DNA from: an uncultured Bacteroidia bacterium
Lineage (GTDB): Bacteria; Bacteroidota; Bacteroidia; Bacteroidales; F082
Assembly (NCBI GenBank): GCA_902802535.1
Contig: CADCML010000001.1
Coordinates: 1-64,000, forward strand
DNA length: 64,000 bases
Direction: 5' to 3'
The first letter of the stretch is position 1; every line of letters begins with the position of its first letter. The notes below the pieces were generated by a model. That model made no database searches and was not told where the DNA came from. It saw only the letters and a list, made by a program, of their open reading frames with translations. Position numbers and translations under genes: made by a program. Below, piece by piece: positions 41,496 through 51,500 of this stretch.

Positions 41496-41538
41496 ATTAT
41501 TATATTGTATTTAAAATGAAGAAATACTCCTTATTCAA

Positions 41539-42339
41539 TCAATTGTTAGGTTTAAACATTTTGTATATCGAATAGATTGCAACAGCCGATGTCGCCAATC
41601 CAGTTATCGACGAAATAAATCCCAAAACCGTATTCAAATTAGAGTTGAAGAACTTGTATGGACGCTCCTCTGTAAATATGATGTCGTTTTGCTGAAGCAC
41701 AAAAAACTCATCATTGAAAATCTCTGTAGAACGTGGGTCAAGATAATGTATGACACGTTTGCCATTCACCTCGCGCATCACACCGATGCGATCACGACGG
41801 GTGTACCAATCCAAACCACCTGCCATGGCCAACGCCTCGAGGAAAGTACAACGTTCATTAGTGACATTGATTACCCTACCACCTGAACTGCTCAGCATGA
41901 AGACCTTGAAATTCATGAATCGGGCTACCACCAACGGGTCTTTAAGCTGACCGTTTCGTATAAGTTGAGCAGCAATAGTATCTTGCAGTTGTAGGCGTGT
42001 CAATCCTTGAACATGAAGTTTGCCTAACACAGGAAATTGGATATTGCCCTCGGCATCAACAAGATACCCCATGCCTTGATTTACATAGTTTTGACTCAAA
42101 TTTCCGCCTAAAACATTGAAAGGTTTTATCAGCTCATCATCCTTGCCTGTGTTGCTCAATACATAAATCCTTAATTCATCGTACGGAGCTACTGTGGCTT
42201 CCAACGATTCATTGATAGGCATACCATAAGTAGGCATGTCCTGCAAATAGCGTACAGTCTTTGTCGTTACGCATGATGTAGCCGAAACAGCCAACGCTAT
42301 TAAAAAAAGTAAATAAAAGGTTGATTTATTTGTTTTCAT
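41539..42339 (-). CDS. wza: Polysaccharide export lipoprotein (Wza-like)
   Basis: 266 residues. Lipoprotein signal with Cys23 (SATSC). The polysaccharide export domain (about 45-145; APYDELRIYVLSN, LVDAEGNIQFPVLG) and an SLBB-type domain (about 150-225; EALAMAGGLDWYTRRDRIGV) follow. A C-terminal hydrophobic helix (about 238-258) replaces the amphipathic Wza helix. Forms the outer-membrane exit channel for the polymer, partner of Wzc. It has its own promoter-like box and a 43-base gap to wzc. Confidence 0.92.
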   Translation of the reverse strand: MKTNKSTFYLLFLIALAVSATSCVTTKTVRYLQDMPTYGMPINESLEATVAPYDELRIYVLSNTGKDDELIKPFNVLGGNLSQNYVNQGMGYLVDAEGNIQFPVLGKLHVQGLTRLQLQDTIAAQLIRNGQLKDPLVVARFMNFKVFMLSSSGGRVINVTNERCTFLEALAMAGGLDWYTRRDRIGVMREVNGKRVIHYLDPRSTEIFNDEFFVLQQNDIIFTEERPYKFFNSNLNTVLGFISSITGLATSAVAIYSIYKMFKPNN

Positions 42340-42371
42340 TACTATAAGTATTTGTTCTTCTATTTGGGGCG

Positions 42372-42379
42372 CAAAATTA
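42372..42379 (-). promoter_or_regulatory. Putative -7 box upstream of wza
   Basis: Minus strand TAATTTTG, about 33 bases before the wza ATG, in an AT-rich 92-base gap. A clear TTG at the right distance is missing. Confidence 0.4.
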
Positions 42380-42431
42380 CAACTTTTTTTCTAATAACTT
42401 GGTATCAATCTTATGGAAAATAACTGAAAAA

Positions 42432-43223
42432 TCAATGAAGCTTCACCATCAAGCCTTTCACAATGTTTTTTGCCGACTGTGTAATCCTTTCTTTGAGCCA
42501 TTCTCCAAATAGGTCTGTCCAACGTTGAGGATGAGTTGTCACCATCAGTTGCTTTGGCAATCTATCCTGTTTAATGGCATCTAATATGTCATCCGTGCTG
42601 TGATAAACTAGCCCTTGATAAATCCATTCATCTTGGTAGATTGGCACTTTGTCACGCAAACTCACATTGAATCCATCCCAACGTCGACCCGTATCGGTCA
42701 GATAGAAAATTTTGGAGAAATCCACATCGAAATATGGCTCTCCGATAATGCCAAAATCATGATAATCATAGCGTTTCCACAAGCCACGACCATCATATTT
42801 GCTTCGCGGTGCGCCATGCATACAAATGGTCTTTACTGGATAATACCTCCGAAAATAGTCCAATTGTCTCTTGAAATGCTCAATGGCTTTTTCAGGAATG
42901 CCTTTGCATAGAGTCATATCCTCGTAATGATAACCGATTTCATGTCCCAATCCAGCGATGGCCTTAATAATCTCCAGCTTGTTACTTTGCTTGACAACGC
43001 GGAAATAATACGAAGCATTTATGTCAAACGAATGCTCTATCTTCGCGATTGCCAATGAGTTTTCGGCTTTCAAATCCACATCATGGCGGAGAATGACATA
43101 TCGAGCCTTGTCCAAAGATTCCTTTTCCAAGCAGTATTGCTCAAATGTCAAAAAACGATATCCGCCATCTTCCAAACCGTGAAGTAATTCAGAGTATTTT
43201 TTCAATGTGAAATCACGGCTCAT
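42432..43223 (-). CDS. Polysaccharide deacetylase-like protein
   Basis: 263 residues. Shows the pattern of short NodB-like proteins in polysaccharide loci: VILRHDVDLKAENS (about 43-56), LGHEIGYHYEDM and ICMHGAPRSKYDG, ending with LMVTTHPQRW. Likely acts on a lipid-linked or nascent glycan in the cytoplasm, as no signal peptide is present. The start overlaps the stop codon of the DUF354 gene by 4 bases. Confidence 0.78.
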   Translation of the reverse strand: MSRDFTLKKYSELLHGLEDGGYRFLTFEQYCLEKESLDKARYVILRHDVDLKAENSLAIAKIEHSFDINASYYFRVVKQSNKLEIIKAIAGLGHEIGYHYEDMTLCKGIPEKAIEHFKRQLDYFRRYYPVKTICMHGAPRSKYDGRGLWKRYDYHDFGIIGEPYFDVDFSKIFYLTDTGRRWDGFNVSLRDKVPIYQDEWIYQGLVYHSTDDILDAIKQDRLPKQLMVTTHPQRWTDLFGEWLKERITQSAKNIVKGLMVKLH

Positions 43224-44305
43224 CTGAATCGAATTTGAAAATCAGGCTGTTCCATAGCAATCTTCTTACTTTGCGGATAGTTCCCAACAAACCAAACCAA
43301 GAATTCGGTATAATCAATCTTGTCGCCCAACATACGTTGCCGACGTGATTGCCACTCTCCTTTCAAATCTGGCATGACCAACAGTTCATCAATCTTGGCG
43401 AAGAAAGCTTCGTGCTGCTCGGGCAAAAACGAATAACACAATCCATATTTTTGTTCCAACTCGTTGGGTACCGCCAATCGACCAGCGAAACTGTTGCACT
43501 TGACGGCAGGAGTACCCAACACTGCTGCTTCGGAAGTCATTGTTTGGCTATCGCCAATAAGCATGGTGGCGTAATACATCAATGAATGTACCTTTTCGGG
43601 CGAAACAGTCAACTGATATGGTTTGAACTCGTCATCGATGTTTCGTTCGGTAGTGATGAAAACCTTGCCGTACGCTTTCAAACGGTTCACAAGTCTTCGT
43701 TTGTTTTCGATGGACAAACCCGCTACTCCTATATCATGATGCGCCTTGAACGCGTTAAATCTCAAGATGAAATAAGATTCCCCCTCTTGAATTTTCGCGT
43801 CACACAACACACTTGGGTCGGGAGTGAAACGTTTGGGATGGAGATAGGCCAACTCATGATATGCATCGACATAAACCGTCTTTGCAGATTTCCTATTAAT
43901 GGCAGAAGGTGTCAATATTGCATCTGCAAAAGGATGTCCAAACTTTACAAACAGCGGCTCGACCTCATCATCGTCATCATCAAGGACGATGCTCTTCATG
44001 CGACTCAGCTTGCTAACATGAGGCAGGTTGATAGATGTTCCAACACCAATGTCAATATGGTTCTCTTGTACAATTCTAAACAGTCGATAGTCATAAGCCA
44101 ATTGGTCTATACCTTTCTTGCCTATGCTATCGTCCTTCTTGCCAATATTGACGTAAGGAATGCCATATAGCCCAAGAAGTTGCATTGCTGATGGTATTTC
44201 TTTAGCGGCAACTATCACCTTGTGGCCATGCTCAATGAACAACGCATAGACGTTGCGCAATAAGTGCACATGAGCAGGATGGTTAATGTCTAAGAGGATG
44301 TTCAT
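43220..44305 (-). CDS. DUF354 protein, GT-B glycosyltransferase-like
   Basis: 361 residues from the ATG at 44305. Starts with MNILLDINHPAHVHLLRN, the DUF354 hallmark, and has a GT-B-like two-domain layout with a nucleotide-binding region around 240-290 (VHSLMYYATMLIGDSQTMTSEAAVLGTPAV). Proteins of this family sit in polysaccharide loci and resemble UDP-GlcNAc 2-epimerases and MurG-like transferases; the exact reaction is unknown. Both ends overlap neighbouring genes by 4 bases. Confidence 0.82.
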   Translation of the reverse strand: MNILLDINHPAHVHLLRNVYALFIEHGHKVIVAAKEIPSAMQLLGLYGIPYVNIGKKDDSIGKKGIDQLAYDYRLFRIVQENHIDIGVGTSINLPHVSKLSRMKSIVLDDDDDEVEPLFVKFGHPFADAILTPSAINRKSAKTVYVDAYHELAYLHPKRFTPDPSVLCDAKIQEGESYFILRFNAFKAHHDIGVAGLSIENKRRLVNRLKAYGKVFITTERNIDDEFKPYQLTVSPEKVHSLMYYATMLIGDSQTMTSEAAVLGTPAVKCNSFAGRLAVPNELEQKYGLCYSFLPEQHEAFFAKIDELLVMPDLKGEWQSRRQRMLGDKIDYTEFLVWFVGNYPQSKKIAMEQPDFQIRFR

Positions 44306-45294
44306 AAATGTGTCATAATCTTGACTGCCAACTTGCCGACATTGTAAAACAAAGGCTTGCACACATGGATGTTACGCCCAAATTCCACTAACTCGCCTCC
44401 AAATTTTGCCTTAAACTCCCTTACTCCATATTCCTTGTCAGGTTTACCTGCACCCATAAAGTCAAAATATCCAACGCCACTCTTTGTTGCGAAATCTATA
44501 GCAGCCCATGTCGCCATCACAGATGGGTACTTGGTTCTATACTCCGAATCCTCGCCACATACGAACCATTCATAAACAGTCCGATTATCTAGAATGGGAC
44601 ACAAAATCCCTCCAATAATCTTACCACAATCCCTAACTAAAAGGATTTTCCCAACTTGATTGCGGTAAAAAGACAAGAAAAATTCAGCAGGAAATAATGG
44701 TTTTTTTACTTTTTTCACGTAAAGATCTTGTAAAATGGCATAGAAACCCAAAACATCTTCTTCCGACCTTGCTCCTTCGATACTCACTCCTTCTTTAATA
44801 GCTTTCTTGATTTGACGTTTTCGATTTTCTTTAAGCATGGACCATATTTTTTCTTCCGAACTACAATCAACCAGATAATTCAAATGTGGTTCATAGCTAA
44901 ACCCACATCCTTCGAAAACATGACTCCAACGACTATAATCATTGAAATTACGAGTCTCAATGTAGATAGACTTTCGCTTTAACTGAGACTTCAATGTTTC
45001 AAGCAAAGTGCGTAACTCTTCCTTGGAAATGTCTTCAGCCAACAAAGGACCACCAAGGATGATAGCCCTTCGAGAAAAGTATCGTTTCAACTTGCCACCA
45101 TCCTTTTGTACATAGCAAACGACCAATCCTTTTAGCCCATTTGACTCAACAGCGAATGCAAATGCCTCAAGGAAAGAAAGGTTTTCAAAAAAATCAAAAG
45201 CTTCCTTGGTTTGAAACCATGTGGCCACTGGCGAATGTTTCACCAATTCTGACCACAATAGTGGATCAATGCCTTTACCTTCAATGATTCTCAC
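44302..45294 (-). CDS. FemAB/GNAT-like acyl- or aminoacyltransferase
   Basis: 330 residues with a GTG start overlapping the upstream stop codon (GTGA). Two GNAT-like halves: WFQTKEAFDFFENLSFLEAF near the N-terminus, then KENRKRQIKKAIKEGVSIEG (about 154-173) and GVGYFDFMGAGKPDKEYGVREFKAKFGG near the end, as in FemAB and acetyltransferase_6 proteins. Such enzymes often add amino acids or acyl groups to sugars. This fits a glycan carrying amino-acid-type substituents, as other genes of the locus suggest. Confidence 0.82.
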   Translation of the reverse strand: MRIIEGKGIDPLLWSELVKHSPVATWFQTKEAFDFFENLSFLEAFAFAVESNGLKGLVVCYVQKDGGKLKRYFSRRAIILGGPLLAEDISKEELRTLLETLKSQLKRKSIYIETRNFNDYSRWSHVFEGCGFSYEPHLNYLVDCSSEEKIWSMLKENRKRQIKKAIKEGVSIEGARSEEDVLGFYAILQDLYVKKVKKPLFPAEFFLSFYRNQVGKILLVRDCGKIIGGILCPILDNRTVYEWFVCGEDSEYRTKYPSVMATWAAIDFATKSGVGYFDFMGAGKPDKEYGVREFKAKFGGELVEFGRNIHVCKPLFYNVGKLAVKIMTHL

Positions 45295-46220
45295 TTCTTC
45301 AATACCCTTTCGTATATCTCAACAAGCCGTTTTGCCACTTGCCGATTATCCAAGCCGTCGGCAATGATTTTATCACGGCCATTTGTCTTTCCCTCAAATG
45401 CTATCGCTCTTTGAAGCAAACCCGACAGCTCTTCTGGTTCGCGGGTAGTTGCCACAAAGCAACCTTCCACACCAGCCATCCTTTCCCTCACATCACCAAT
45501 ATCCGTTGATACAATCGGGCATCCACAAGCCATCGCCTCTTTGATAACATTGGGGCTACCTTCCCATTTGCTGGTCAGCAAGACCACATCTGCCGCATTA
45601 AAGAACAAAGGAGTTTTCTGATGCTCTACATGCTCAAAAACAAGAATCTTCACCTCTCTATCCAACAAATCAACACTCTTTTTCGCCAAAGCAAAGTCTT
45701 TTTCAGGACGAGAAGGATTCGCTGGAAACAAAACAGATTTATTTTCCACATCCCAACCCAACCTTTGACGGCAAATTGTTTTATCCATTGGCTTGAACAA
45801 ATCCAAATCAACTCCATTAGGTACTATCACCGCTCTTTTGATTTGCAGAACATCATACATGTCCTGTGATTTTACAATGATGGCTTTCCAATGGAAAAAA
45901 CGTGCGAAAAAGCGTATCACCAACTTATATAGCCTCGTTGCCTTCACATCGCTCCCCATCAATGAAACCACAATGGGCTTCACCCCTGCCAAACTGACCG
46001 CAAAGGCTGACAAGGAATAATGGGCATGTATCACGTCGATACGATTTTCCTTGACATATTTTTTCAAGGGACTTGTATGTTCCAAATACCCTTTTAGGCC
46101 CTTGCCTTTGATTAAGAAATACTCCACTTCTACTCCAACAGAAGCCAACGAATCACCTTGACTTTTTAGTATTGGCGAAATCTTTCCGTGATTTCCACTT
46201 CCCACAAACAGCACTTTCAT
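45291..46220 (-). CDS. Glycosyltransferase family 4
   Basis: 309 residues from the ATG at 46220. GT4 features: N-terminal MKVLFVGSGNHGK, IDVIHAHYSLSAF, VVSLMGSDVKATR, then VIVPNGVDLDLFKP, LFPANPSRPEKDF and the donor-binding ExxxxxE region WEGSPNVIKEAMACGCPIVST. Transfers a sugar to the growing repeat unit on its lipid carrier at the inner face of the membrane. One base separates it from the epimerase stop codon. Confidence 0.9.
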   Translation of the reverse strand: MKVLFVGSGNHGKISPILKSQGDSLASVGVEVEYFLIKGKGLKGYLEHTSPLKKYVKENRIDVIHAHYSLSAFAVSLAGVKPIVVSLMGSDVKATRLYKLVIRFFARFFHWKAIIVKSQDMYDVLQIKRAVIVPNGVDLDLFKPMDKTICRQRLGWDVENKSVLFPANPSRPEKDFALAKKSVDLLDREVKILVFEHVEHQKTPLFFNAADVVLLTSKWEGSPNVIKEAMACGCPIVSTDIGDVRERMAGVEGCFVATTREPEELSGLLQRAIAFEGKTNGRDKIIADGLDNRQVAKRLVEIYERVLKK

Positions 46221-46221
46221 C

Positions 46222-47235
46222 TCAACGCAAATTATTCCAATACCACTCACATGCCTCCGCAAAACCAGCCTTTGCGTCATACTTCGGTTGATAGCCCAAC
46301 ACTTTTTGTGCCTTCAGAATAGAAGCTTGAGAGTGAGGAATGTCACCAGCACGATTGGCGCGAAAAGAAGGTTCTATCTTGGCTATTTCCGGATCGAACT
46401 TGGAGAGGTTATCCCTCAAACAGTTGAACAAGTCTATCAAAGTGGTATTACCGCCATAGGCAACGTTGAACACCAAGTCTAATGGGGCGTTTTCAGGCAG
46501 GTTCATATTGTAGGTGGCAGCTCTCGAAACAATGTCCTCTTTAGGCAACGTCGCTGCAAGTTCATTAGCTTGAATCACATTGTCGATATAGGTGAAGTCC
46601 CTCGAATAGGTTCCGTCACCATTAATGAACGGCGACTCATGTTGTATCAACGCTTTCACCCACAACGGTATTACCGCTGCGTATGCTCCATTGGGGTCTT
46701 GCCTACGGCCAAAAACATTGAAATAACGCAAGCCGATAGCTTCTACCCCATATAGAGAAGAAAACACGTTTGCATAGAGCTCGTTCACGAACTTCGTTAT
46801 GGCGTAAGGTGAAAGTGGACGACCAATATTATGTTCTATCTTAGGCAATTCCTTGCTGTCGCCATAAGTAGACGAGCTGGCGGCATAAACAAAACGCCTC
46901 ACCCCTTCGTCACGGGCGGCTACCAGCATATTCAGGAATCCGTCTATATTGTTAGCATTAGTGTTGATAGGGTCGTTGATACTGCGTGGAACCGATCCAA
47001 GCGCAGCCTCGTGAAGCACTACCTCACAACCTTTCACTGCCTCGCGGCAAGTATCCAAATTGCGAATATCACCCTCTATAAAATGAAAATTCCGACATTC
47101 TTTTAACGCATCAATATTACGCATGAAACCTGTCGAAAGGTTGTCAAGGCAAACCACATCATACCCTTTTCGCACAAAGTGCTCACAAAGGTTGCTTCCG
47201 ATAAATCCGGCACCGCCGGTGATGAGTAGTTTCAT
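46222..47235 (-). CDS. UDP-N-acetylhexosamine 4-epimerase-like SDR (WbpP/TviC type)
   Basis: 337 residues. Extended short-chain dehydrogenase: NAD motif GGAGFIGSN (7-15), Asp31 for NAD, AASSSTYG (118-125) and catalytic Tyr144/Lys148 in SPYAITK. The phrases HEAALGSVPRSINDP and GLRYFNVFGRRQDPNGAYAAVIP are typical of WbpP/TviC enzymes that interconvert UDP-GlcNAc with UDP-GalNAc (or their uronic acids). This would supply a GalNAc-type sugar to the locus. Substrate choice is inferred from similarity. Confidence 0.9.
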   Translation of the reverse strand: MKLLITGGAGFIGSNLCEHFVRKGYDVVCLDNLSTGFMRNIDALKECRNFHFIEGDIRNLDTCREAVKGCEVVLHEAALGSVPRSINDPINTNANNIDGFLNMLVAARDEGVRRFVYAASSSTYGDSKELPKIEHNIGRPLSPYAITKFVNELYANVFSSLYGVEAIGLRYFNVFGRRQDPNGAYAAVIPLWVKALIQHESPFINGDGTYSRDFTYIDNVIQANELAATLPKEDIVSRAATYNMNLPENAPLDLVFNVAYGGNTTLIDLFNCLRDNLSKFDPEIAKIEPSFRANRAGDIPHSQASILKAQKVLGYQPKYDAKAGFAEACEWYWNNLR

Positions 47236-47247
47236 ATTTGATTAACG

Positions 47248-48867
47248 TTATTTATACCTTTTAAACAAATTATACCATGCTATGTAATTCACACAAAGCC
47301 ATAGCAATGTTGTTTGGTCTTCTTTCCCCTCAATATGTCGATCACGCACTCGAATCAGTTTTTTTCCATCAAAATCAGGAAGTAACGATACCGTATTCTC
47401 ATTTAAAACATCCACCAAATAGTCTTTCAATTCCTCTCTAAACCATTGACCCACAGGAACACCGAAACCGCGTTTTTTGCGTTCGAACAACTCTCGTGGC
47501 AATTCCTTGCATAACAAATCTCGTAAAACACGTTTCTGTCCAACAACTGGTGTATAACAATAGTCTATCGGCAATAACCGTGTGTATTCTGCAATACGAT
47601 AATCCAACAATGGCGACCGAGCAATCAGGTGTCCCCGCAGTGCTGCACGATCCAATTTGACATTATAGGCTTGACACATTAAAGTCTTAATATCGAAATC
47701 GTTAAAACAACGACGTATATCATTGTCGGCATACAAATACTTGCATTGTTCCAATGATTGCTGTATCTTCAATGCATCAAACAATTCTGCATCATTCGAC
47801 GGACGACGATTCATATATAGCTCTTGCACATTTTTCATTCGCAGCGAGGTAGCAATTCTATTTTTACCGACAGCATCCGATAACACTGCCAATGCATTAC
47901 GTAGTCCTTTTGGAACCCTATAAATGTTTTTTCGTCCAGCATATCGTAAATATCGTGGATAACCGAAAAACATTTCATCTCCGCCGTCACCTCCCAATGC
48001 AATATCAAGATGCTCACCTGCTTTTTCGCACAAAAATGAAGTTGGTATCATTGATGCATCCCCCATCGGTTCATCATAGTATTGTTGCAAACCATCAATC
48101 AATACAATTGCCTCTGATGCAGAACATCGTATTGACTCAAACCCTATTCCTAATTTTTCCGCTACCGATTTTGCATATTTACTTTCATCCCAATCACTTT
48201 CACCAAATGACACGGAATATGCAGTAATATCATGCCGCTGATGAGCAACAAACATATTAACAATCGAACTATCTATCCCTCCCGATAAAAATGTTCCCAG
48301 TTTTTGCTTTTTTTCATGCCGCATCCGCAATCGGACGGAATCTTCTATCAATTCTTGACAAACACTTTGAGCCTCTTCATAGCTCTTAGGCTTATCAAAA
48401 CCACAAGAATTGTCATATAAGTCCCAATACTGCCATATCTTTAATTCACCACTATCTAAAAAAAGCGAAAAACATTCGCCTGGATTCAACTTTTTTATCT
48501 CATTCACAATAGTATGTGGAGAGGGAATATACTGCATCGTAAAATAACACTGACGAGCATAGCAGTTTATCGTATAGTTCTTCCCATTGCACAAAGGCAA
48601 AAATGCTGTCGAATACTCAAAACACTTGTCATCAAAATGATAGTATAATGTTTTTGCCCCCAATCTATCAACTGCTCCGAAGAGTTGGTTTTGAACAACA
48701 TCATATAACACAAATGCAAAATCACCATTTATATGGTGCACACAATCAGTGCCATATTTTTGAAACAATTCTGATATCATATCAGTCGTTTCCAAATTAT
48801 AAACACACCCCTCAAAATCAATCCATGAATAGGACTGACCCCTATGAATTGTTACCGCTCTAAACAT
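47248..48867 (-). CDS. Asparagine-synthase-like amide synthetase lacking the glutaminase cysteine
   Basis: 539 residues. The synthetase domain is intact: PP-loop LSGGIDSS (194-201), DEPMGDASMIPTSFL, ALGGDGGDEMFFGY and RSPLLDYRIAEYTR. The N-terminal class II glutaminase domain is short: it begins where normal AsnB proteins are already about 80 residues in, so Cys2 and its loop are missing, while NGDFAFVLYD and VDRLGAKTLYY remain. An upstream start is excluded because the preceding gene overlaps by 16 bases. It may use free ammonia or another amine to amidate a uronic acid or other carboxylate in the glycan (inference from AsnB-like enzymes of O-antigen loci). Confidence 0.88.
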   Translation of the reverse strand: MFRAVTIHRGQSYSWIDFEGCVYNLETTDMISELFQKYGTDCVHHINGDFAFVLYDVVQNQLFGAVDRLGAKTLYYHFDDKCFEYSTAFLPLCNGKNYTINCYARQCYFTMQYIPSPHTIVNEIKKLNPGECFSLFLDSGELKIWQYWDLYDNSCGFDKPKSYEEAQSVCQELIEDSVRLRMRHEKKQKLGTFLSGGIDSSIVNMFVAHQRHDITAYSVSFGESDWDESKYAKSVAEKLGIGFESIRCSASEAIVLIDGLQQYYDEPMGDASMIPTSFLCEKAGEHLDIALGGDGGDEMFFGYPRYLRYAGRKNIYRVPKGLRNALAVLSDAVGKNRIATSLRMKNVQELYMNRRPSNDAELFDALKIQQSLEQCKYLYADNDIRRCFNDFDIKTLMCQAYNVKLDRAALRGHLIARSPLLDYRIAEYTRLLPIDYCYTPVVGQKRVLRDLLCKELPRELFERKKRGFGVPVGQWFREELKDYLVDVLNENTVSLLPDFDGKKLIRVRDRHIEGKEDQTTLLWLCVNYIAWYNLFKRYK

Positions 48868-49976
48868 TGATATATTCTCGTTAAATGATTAATATGATTC
48901 TCAATAGAATAGGTTTGACACACCTTTTGTGCCATTTTTAGACAATCAGCCTTAAGTTCATCTGGTTTATCCTTTATTTGACTAATTAAATCCACCATCT
49001 TGTTCGCACAATCTTGAACATTGTCAGACATGAAATAACGGACCGCTAATCTTTCGGCTCCAATCACTTCTCTCATTACCGGCCAATCATTAACTAAAAC
49101 TGGTAATCCAGAAGCAAGTGCCTCAATAACAGCAATACCAAAAGTGTCACAATTAGTCGAATATACAAATCCGTCGACATGTTGTAAAACCGAAGGAATG
49201 TCACCTCGACTTCCCACAAAATGGACAAATTCCTGCAAATCATTGTCTGTACAATACTTTACACAATCATCATAAAGATTTGCCTCATTTTCAACCCTTT
49301 TACCCACAAAATAAAAATCAAGATTTCGAATGCCTTTGTCTTTCAATATCTTCAGACTTTTACAAACAACCATTTGCGAACGTCCACTTACAAAATTACC
49401 AACCATTACAAATCGTATATTATCAGGTTTTCTAAACCTATTATCTCTTAGGAAATCTGGCTCTTCATATTGCATTTGAAACTTATCAAAGTTAATACCA
49501 TTATAAACGACATTGCAATTGGCTTTAGGACATCCCAAAGAATTCTTCACATACCAATCACGGACAAACTGGCTCACAAAAACCATAGCATCCACATTCC
49601 ACATAATAAAATGTCTATACAACACCATCAAAGTAGAATAAAAAAAACCATGGAACGATACTACTACTTTAATGTGAGTAAACAAACTCACAAAAATCGC
49701 TATAACGCCATTGGTCAAGGTCTGGGCATGAACAATGTCGACCTTTTCCTGCTTAATCAATTTTCGTAATCGTCCAAAATACCCAAATTTCAATCCTTTT
49801 GGCTTTATTCTAAATGCAGGAACATCTGTAACCTTAAACTCCTCTGTCAGTTCTCCTTCGTTACGATAAACAAGTATCATTTCGAAAGGAGCATAGTCTT
49901 TATTTCGGCAGATGTCCAAAGTAAGCATCTCCGTTCCGCCACGGTTAAGACTACCGATAAAAAAAGCAACTTTCAT
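48852..49976 (-). CDS. Glycosyltransferase family 4
   Basis: 374 residues from the ATG at 49976 (a GTG one codon upstream is possible). N-terminal AFFIGSLNRGGTEML, VDIVHAQTLTNG, then NVVYNGINFDKF, FVMVGNFVSGRSQ and the donor site TFGIAVIEALASGLPVLVND. A retaining transferase of the GT4 family acting on the lipid-linked repeat unit. Start and stop overlap neighbours. Confidence 0.9.
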   Translation of the reverse strand: MKVAFFIGSLNRGGTEMLTLDICRNKDYAPFEMILVYRNEGELTEEFKVTDVPAFRIKPKGLKFGYFGRLRKLIKQEKVDIVHAQTLTNGVIAIFVSLFTHIKVVVSFHGFFYSTLMVLYRHFIMWNVDAMVFVSQFVRDWYVKNSLGCPKANCNVVYNGINFDKFQMQYEEPDFLRDNRFRKPDNIRFVMVGNFVSGRSQMVVCKSLKILKDKGIRNLDFYFVGKRVENEANLYDDCVKYCTDNDLQEFVHFVGSRGDIPSVLQHVDGFVYSTNCDTFGIAVIEALASGLPVLVNDWPVMREVIGAERLAVRYFMSDNVQDCANKMVDLISQIKDKPDELKADCLKMAQKVCQTYSIENHINHLTRIYQCLER

Positions 49977-51379
49977 CACGCCATTCCTCTTCCTGCCAAT
50001 TTAATCCAAGCCCAGATAATATTAGCAATACATACACCCACCACCCAGATCATATACCATCGTTTGTGCTTGTTGGTCACTTGGGTAACTCCATAAGCGG
50101 CAAACATCAATTCAAGAGCCAACACAGGAAAGTGAAATCGCTCAGAATGGGCAAAATTACTAAACACCAAGACCACCAAATAGCCACACATCAATGCAAT
50201 AATTAGCACATGTTTTCGCCAATCCCCTCTAACCAATAGCAAAAACAGTGCAAGAATAGTAAGCCCTGATAGTATGTTTTTGATAAAATTGGCACCATTC
50301 ATCATCATTTGGTTCTCTTGATTAAGAACTGACACCATCGAAGAAAAAGGAATTGTAAAAATCAAAGGAGCAAATACTGATGCTGAAGCATATTTGAAAA
50401 AAGTATTACCACCCTCTCGCTCACTTCTATACTGATAACCAACGGATTGGTTCTCATAGCGTCCTTGCCACAGGTCTGCACTCTCTTGGAGTAGTTCTAC
50501 ACCAATTGTCGACAACATCCAAACAACGAATACGGATGTCAGAACCATCTTTTGCCAAAGTTGTAGTTGCTTCTGGGAACCAAACACCAGTGCTGCTGCC
50601 AATGCTGCGGTCATCACTGCCGCCATTGCCGTACGAAACGTCAACATAGCTGCGATACACAACAATGGTACGATGAAACTTTGCAACCTGAGTTTGATAG
50701 AATGAAATGCAAGGTCGGCACGCTCAACAAACAAGATAACCAAAAAACCCATCTCAATTTCTTTTAAAGTAACTCCACAATAAAACCAAGCATTGGGTAT
50801 CAACATGTAGAAAATAGCGGCAATACGTCCAGCGGCAACCCCAAAATTGCGCTTGCCTAAATTATAGAGCAGAACACACGTGAACGCATCGATAAAACAT
50901 TTAACGACTCGACCCACCAACACATGCGTGCCAAATAGAAAATACAAGAAACCCAACCAATAGCAATAACCTGAATCAGACAGGTCAATAAATTCTTGTA
51001 TGCCACTTCGAAATTCCTCGAAACCATAATAACCCCACAACTCGGCCATTTCTTGGTACAATCGCTCATCCCCACTATGATAGGCATGAGGCTCTCCTGT
51101 CTCACTAATGTAAAAATAATAGATAAAAACCACATATACAAGCCGAATCATTAGTGCCGCAATAAATATCCTTCGTGGAAAAACATGCTCCGGATAGCGT
51201 TCCCATTTCATTGTAAGCTGGCTGGCGTATGTAAAAAAGACAACCACCGCAACAAAACCAAACAAGACAAACTTGAGAGGAAGGGCATGTTTAATAAACA
51301 TGGCACTTACCAAAGCTAAAGTAACAACATAAGCCAATATGGCTCGCCTTGAGAAAAAATTGGGAAAATAGGTAAGCAT
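49976..51379 (-). CDS. Polytopic membrane protein, candidate polymerase or GT-C transferase
   Basis: 467 residues from the ATG at 51379; a TTG at 51430 would add 17 residues. About 11-12 membrane helices. A loop near 105-135 has ETGEPHAYHSGDERLYQEM, with acidic residues placed as in GT-C/PMT-type transferases. LIPNAWFYCGVTLKEIEMGF resembles the loop of oligosaccharide polymerases. Candidate Wzy-like polymerase or a lipid-linked sugar transferase; the sequence does not decide. No Wzx flippase was seen in the window. About 120 bases separate it from the upstream gene. Confidence 0.75.
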   Translation of the reverse strand: MLTYFPNFFSRRAILAYVVTLALVSAMFIKHALPLKFVLFGFVAVVVFFTYASQLTMKWERYPEHVFPRRIFIAALMIRLVYVVFIYYFYISETGEPHAYHSGDERLYQEMAELWGYYGFEEFRSGIQEFIDLSDSGYCYWLGFLYFLFGTHVLVGRVVKCFIDAFTCVLLYNLGKRNFGVAAGRIAAIFYMLIPNAWFYCGVTLKEIEMGFLVILFVERADLAFHSIKLRLQSFIVPLLCIAAMLTFRTAMAAVMTAALAAALVFGSQKQLQLWQKMVLTSVFVVWMLSTIGVELLQESADLWQGRYENQSVGYQYRSEREGGNTFFKYASASVFAPLIFTIPFSSMVSVLNQENQMMMNGANFIKNILSGLTILALFLLLVRGDWRKHVLIIALMCGYLVVLVFSNFAHSERFHFPVLALELMFAAYGVTQVTNKHKRWYMIWVVGVCIANIIWAWIKLAGRGMA

Positions 51380-51500
51380 ATAATAATTATTTTGATCCGT
51401 TACATAAATAGGCAATTTTGCTTTATCCAAAATAGTTTTCTATTCAACTCTATTATTCATATCAGTTACTTCCAATCGTACTTCCAATCGAAAACGGTTG

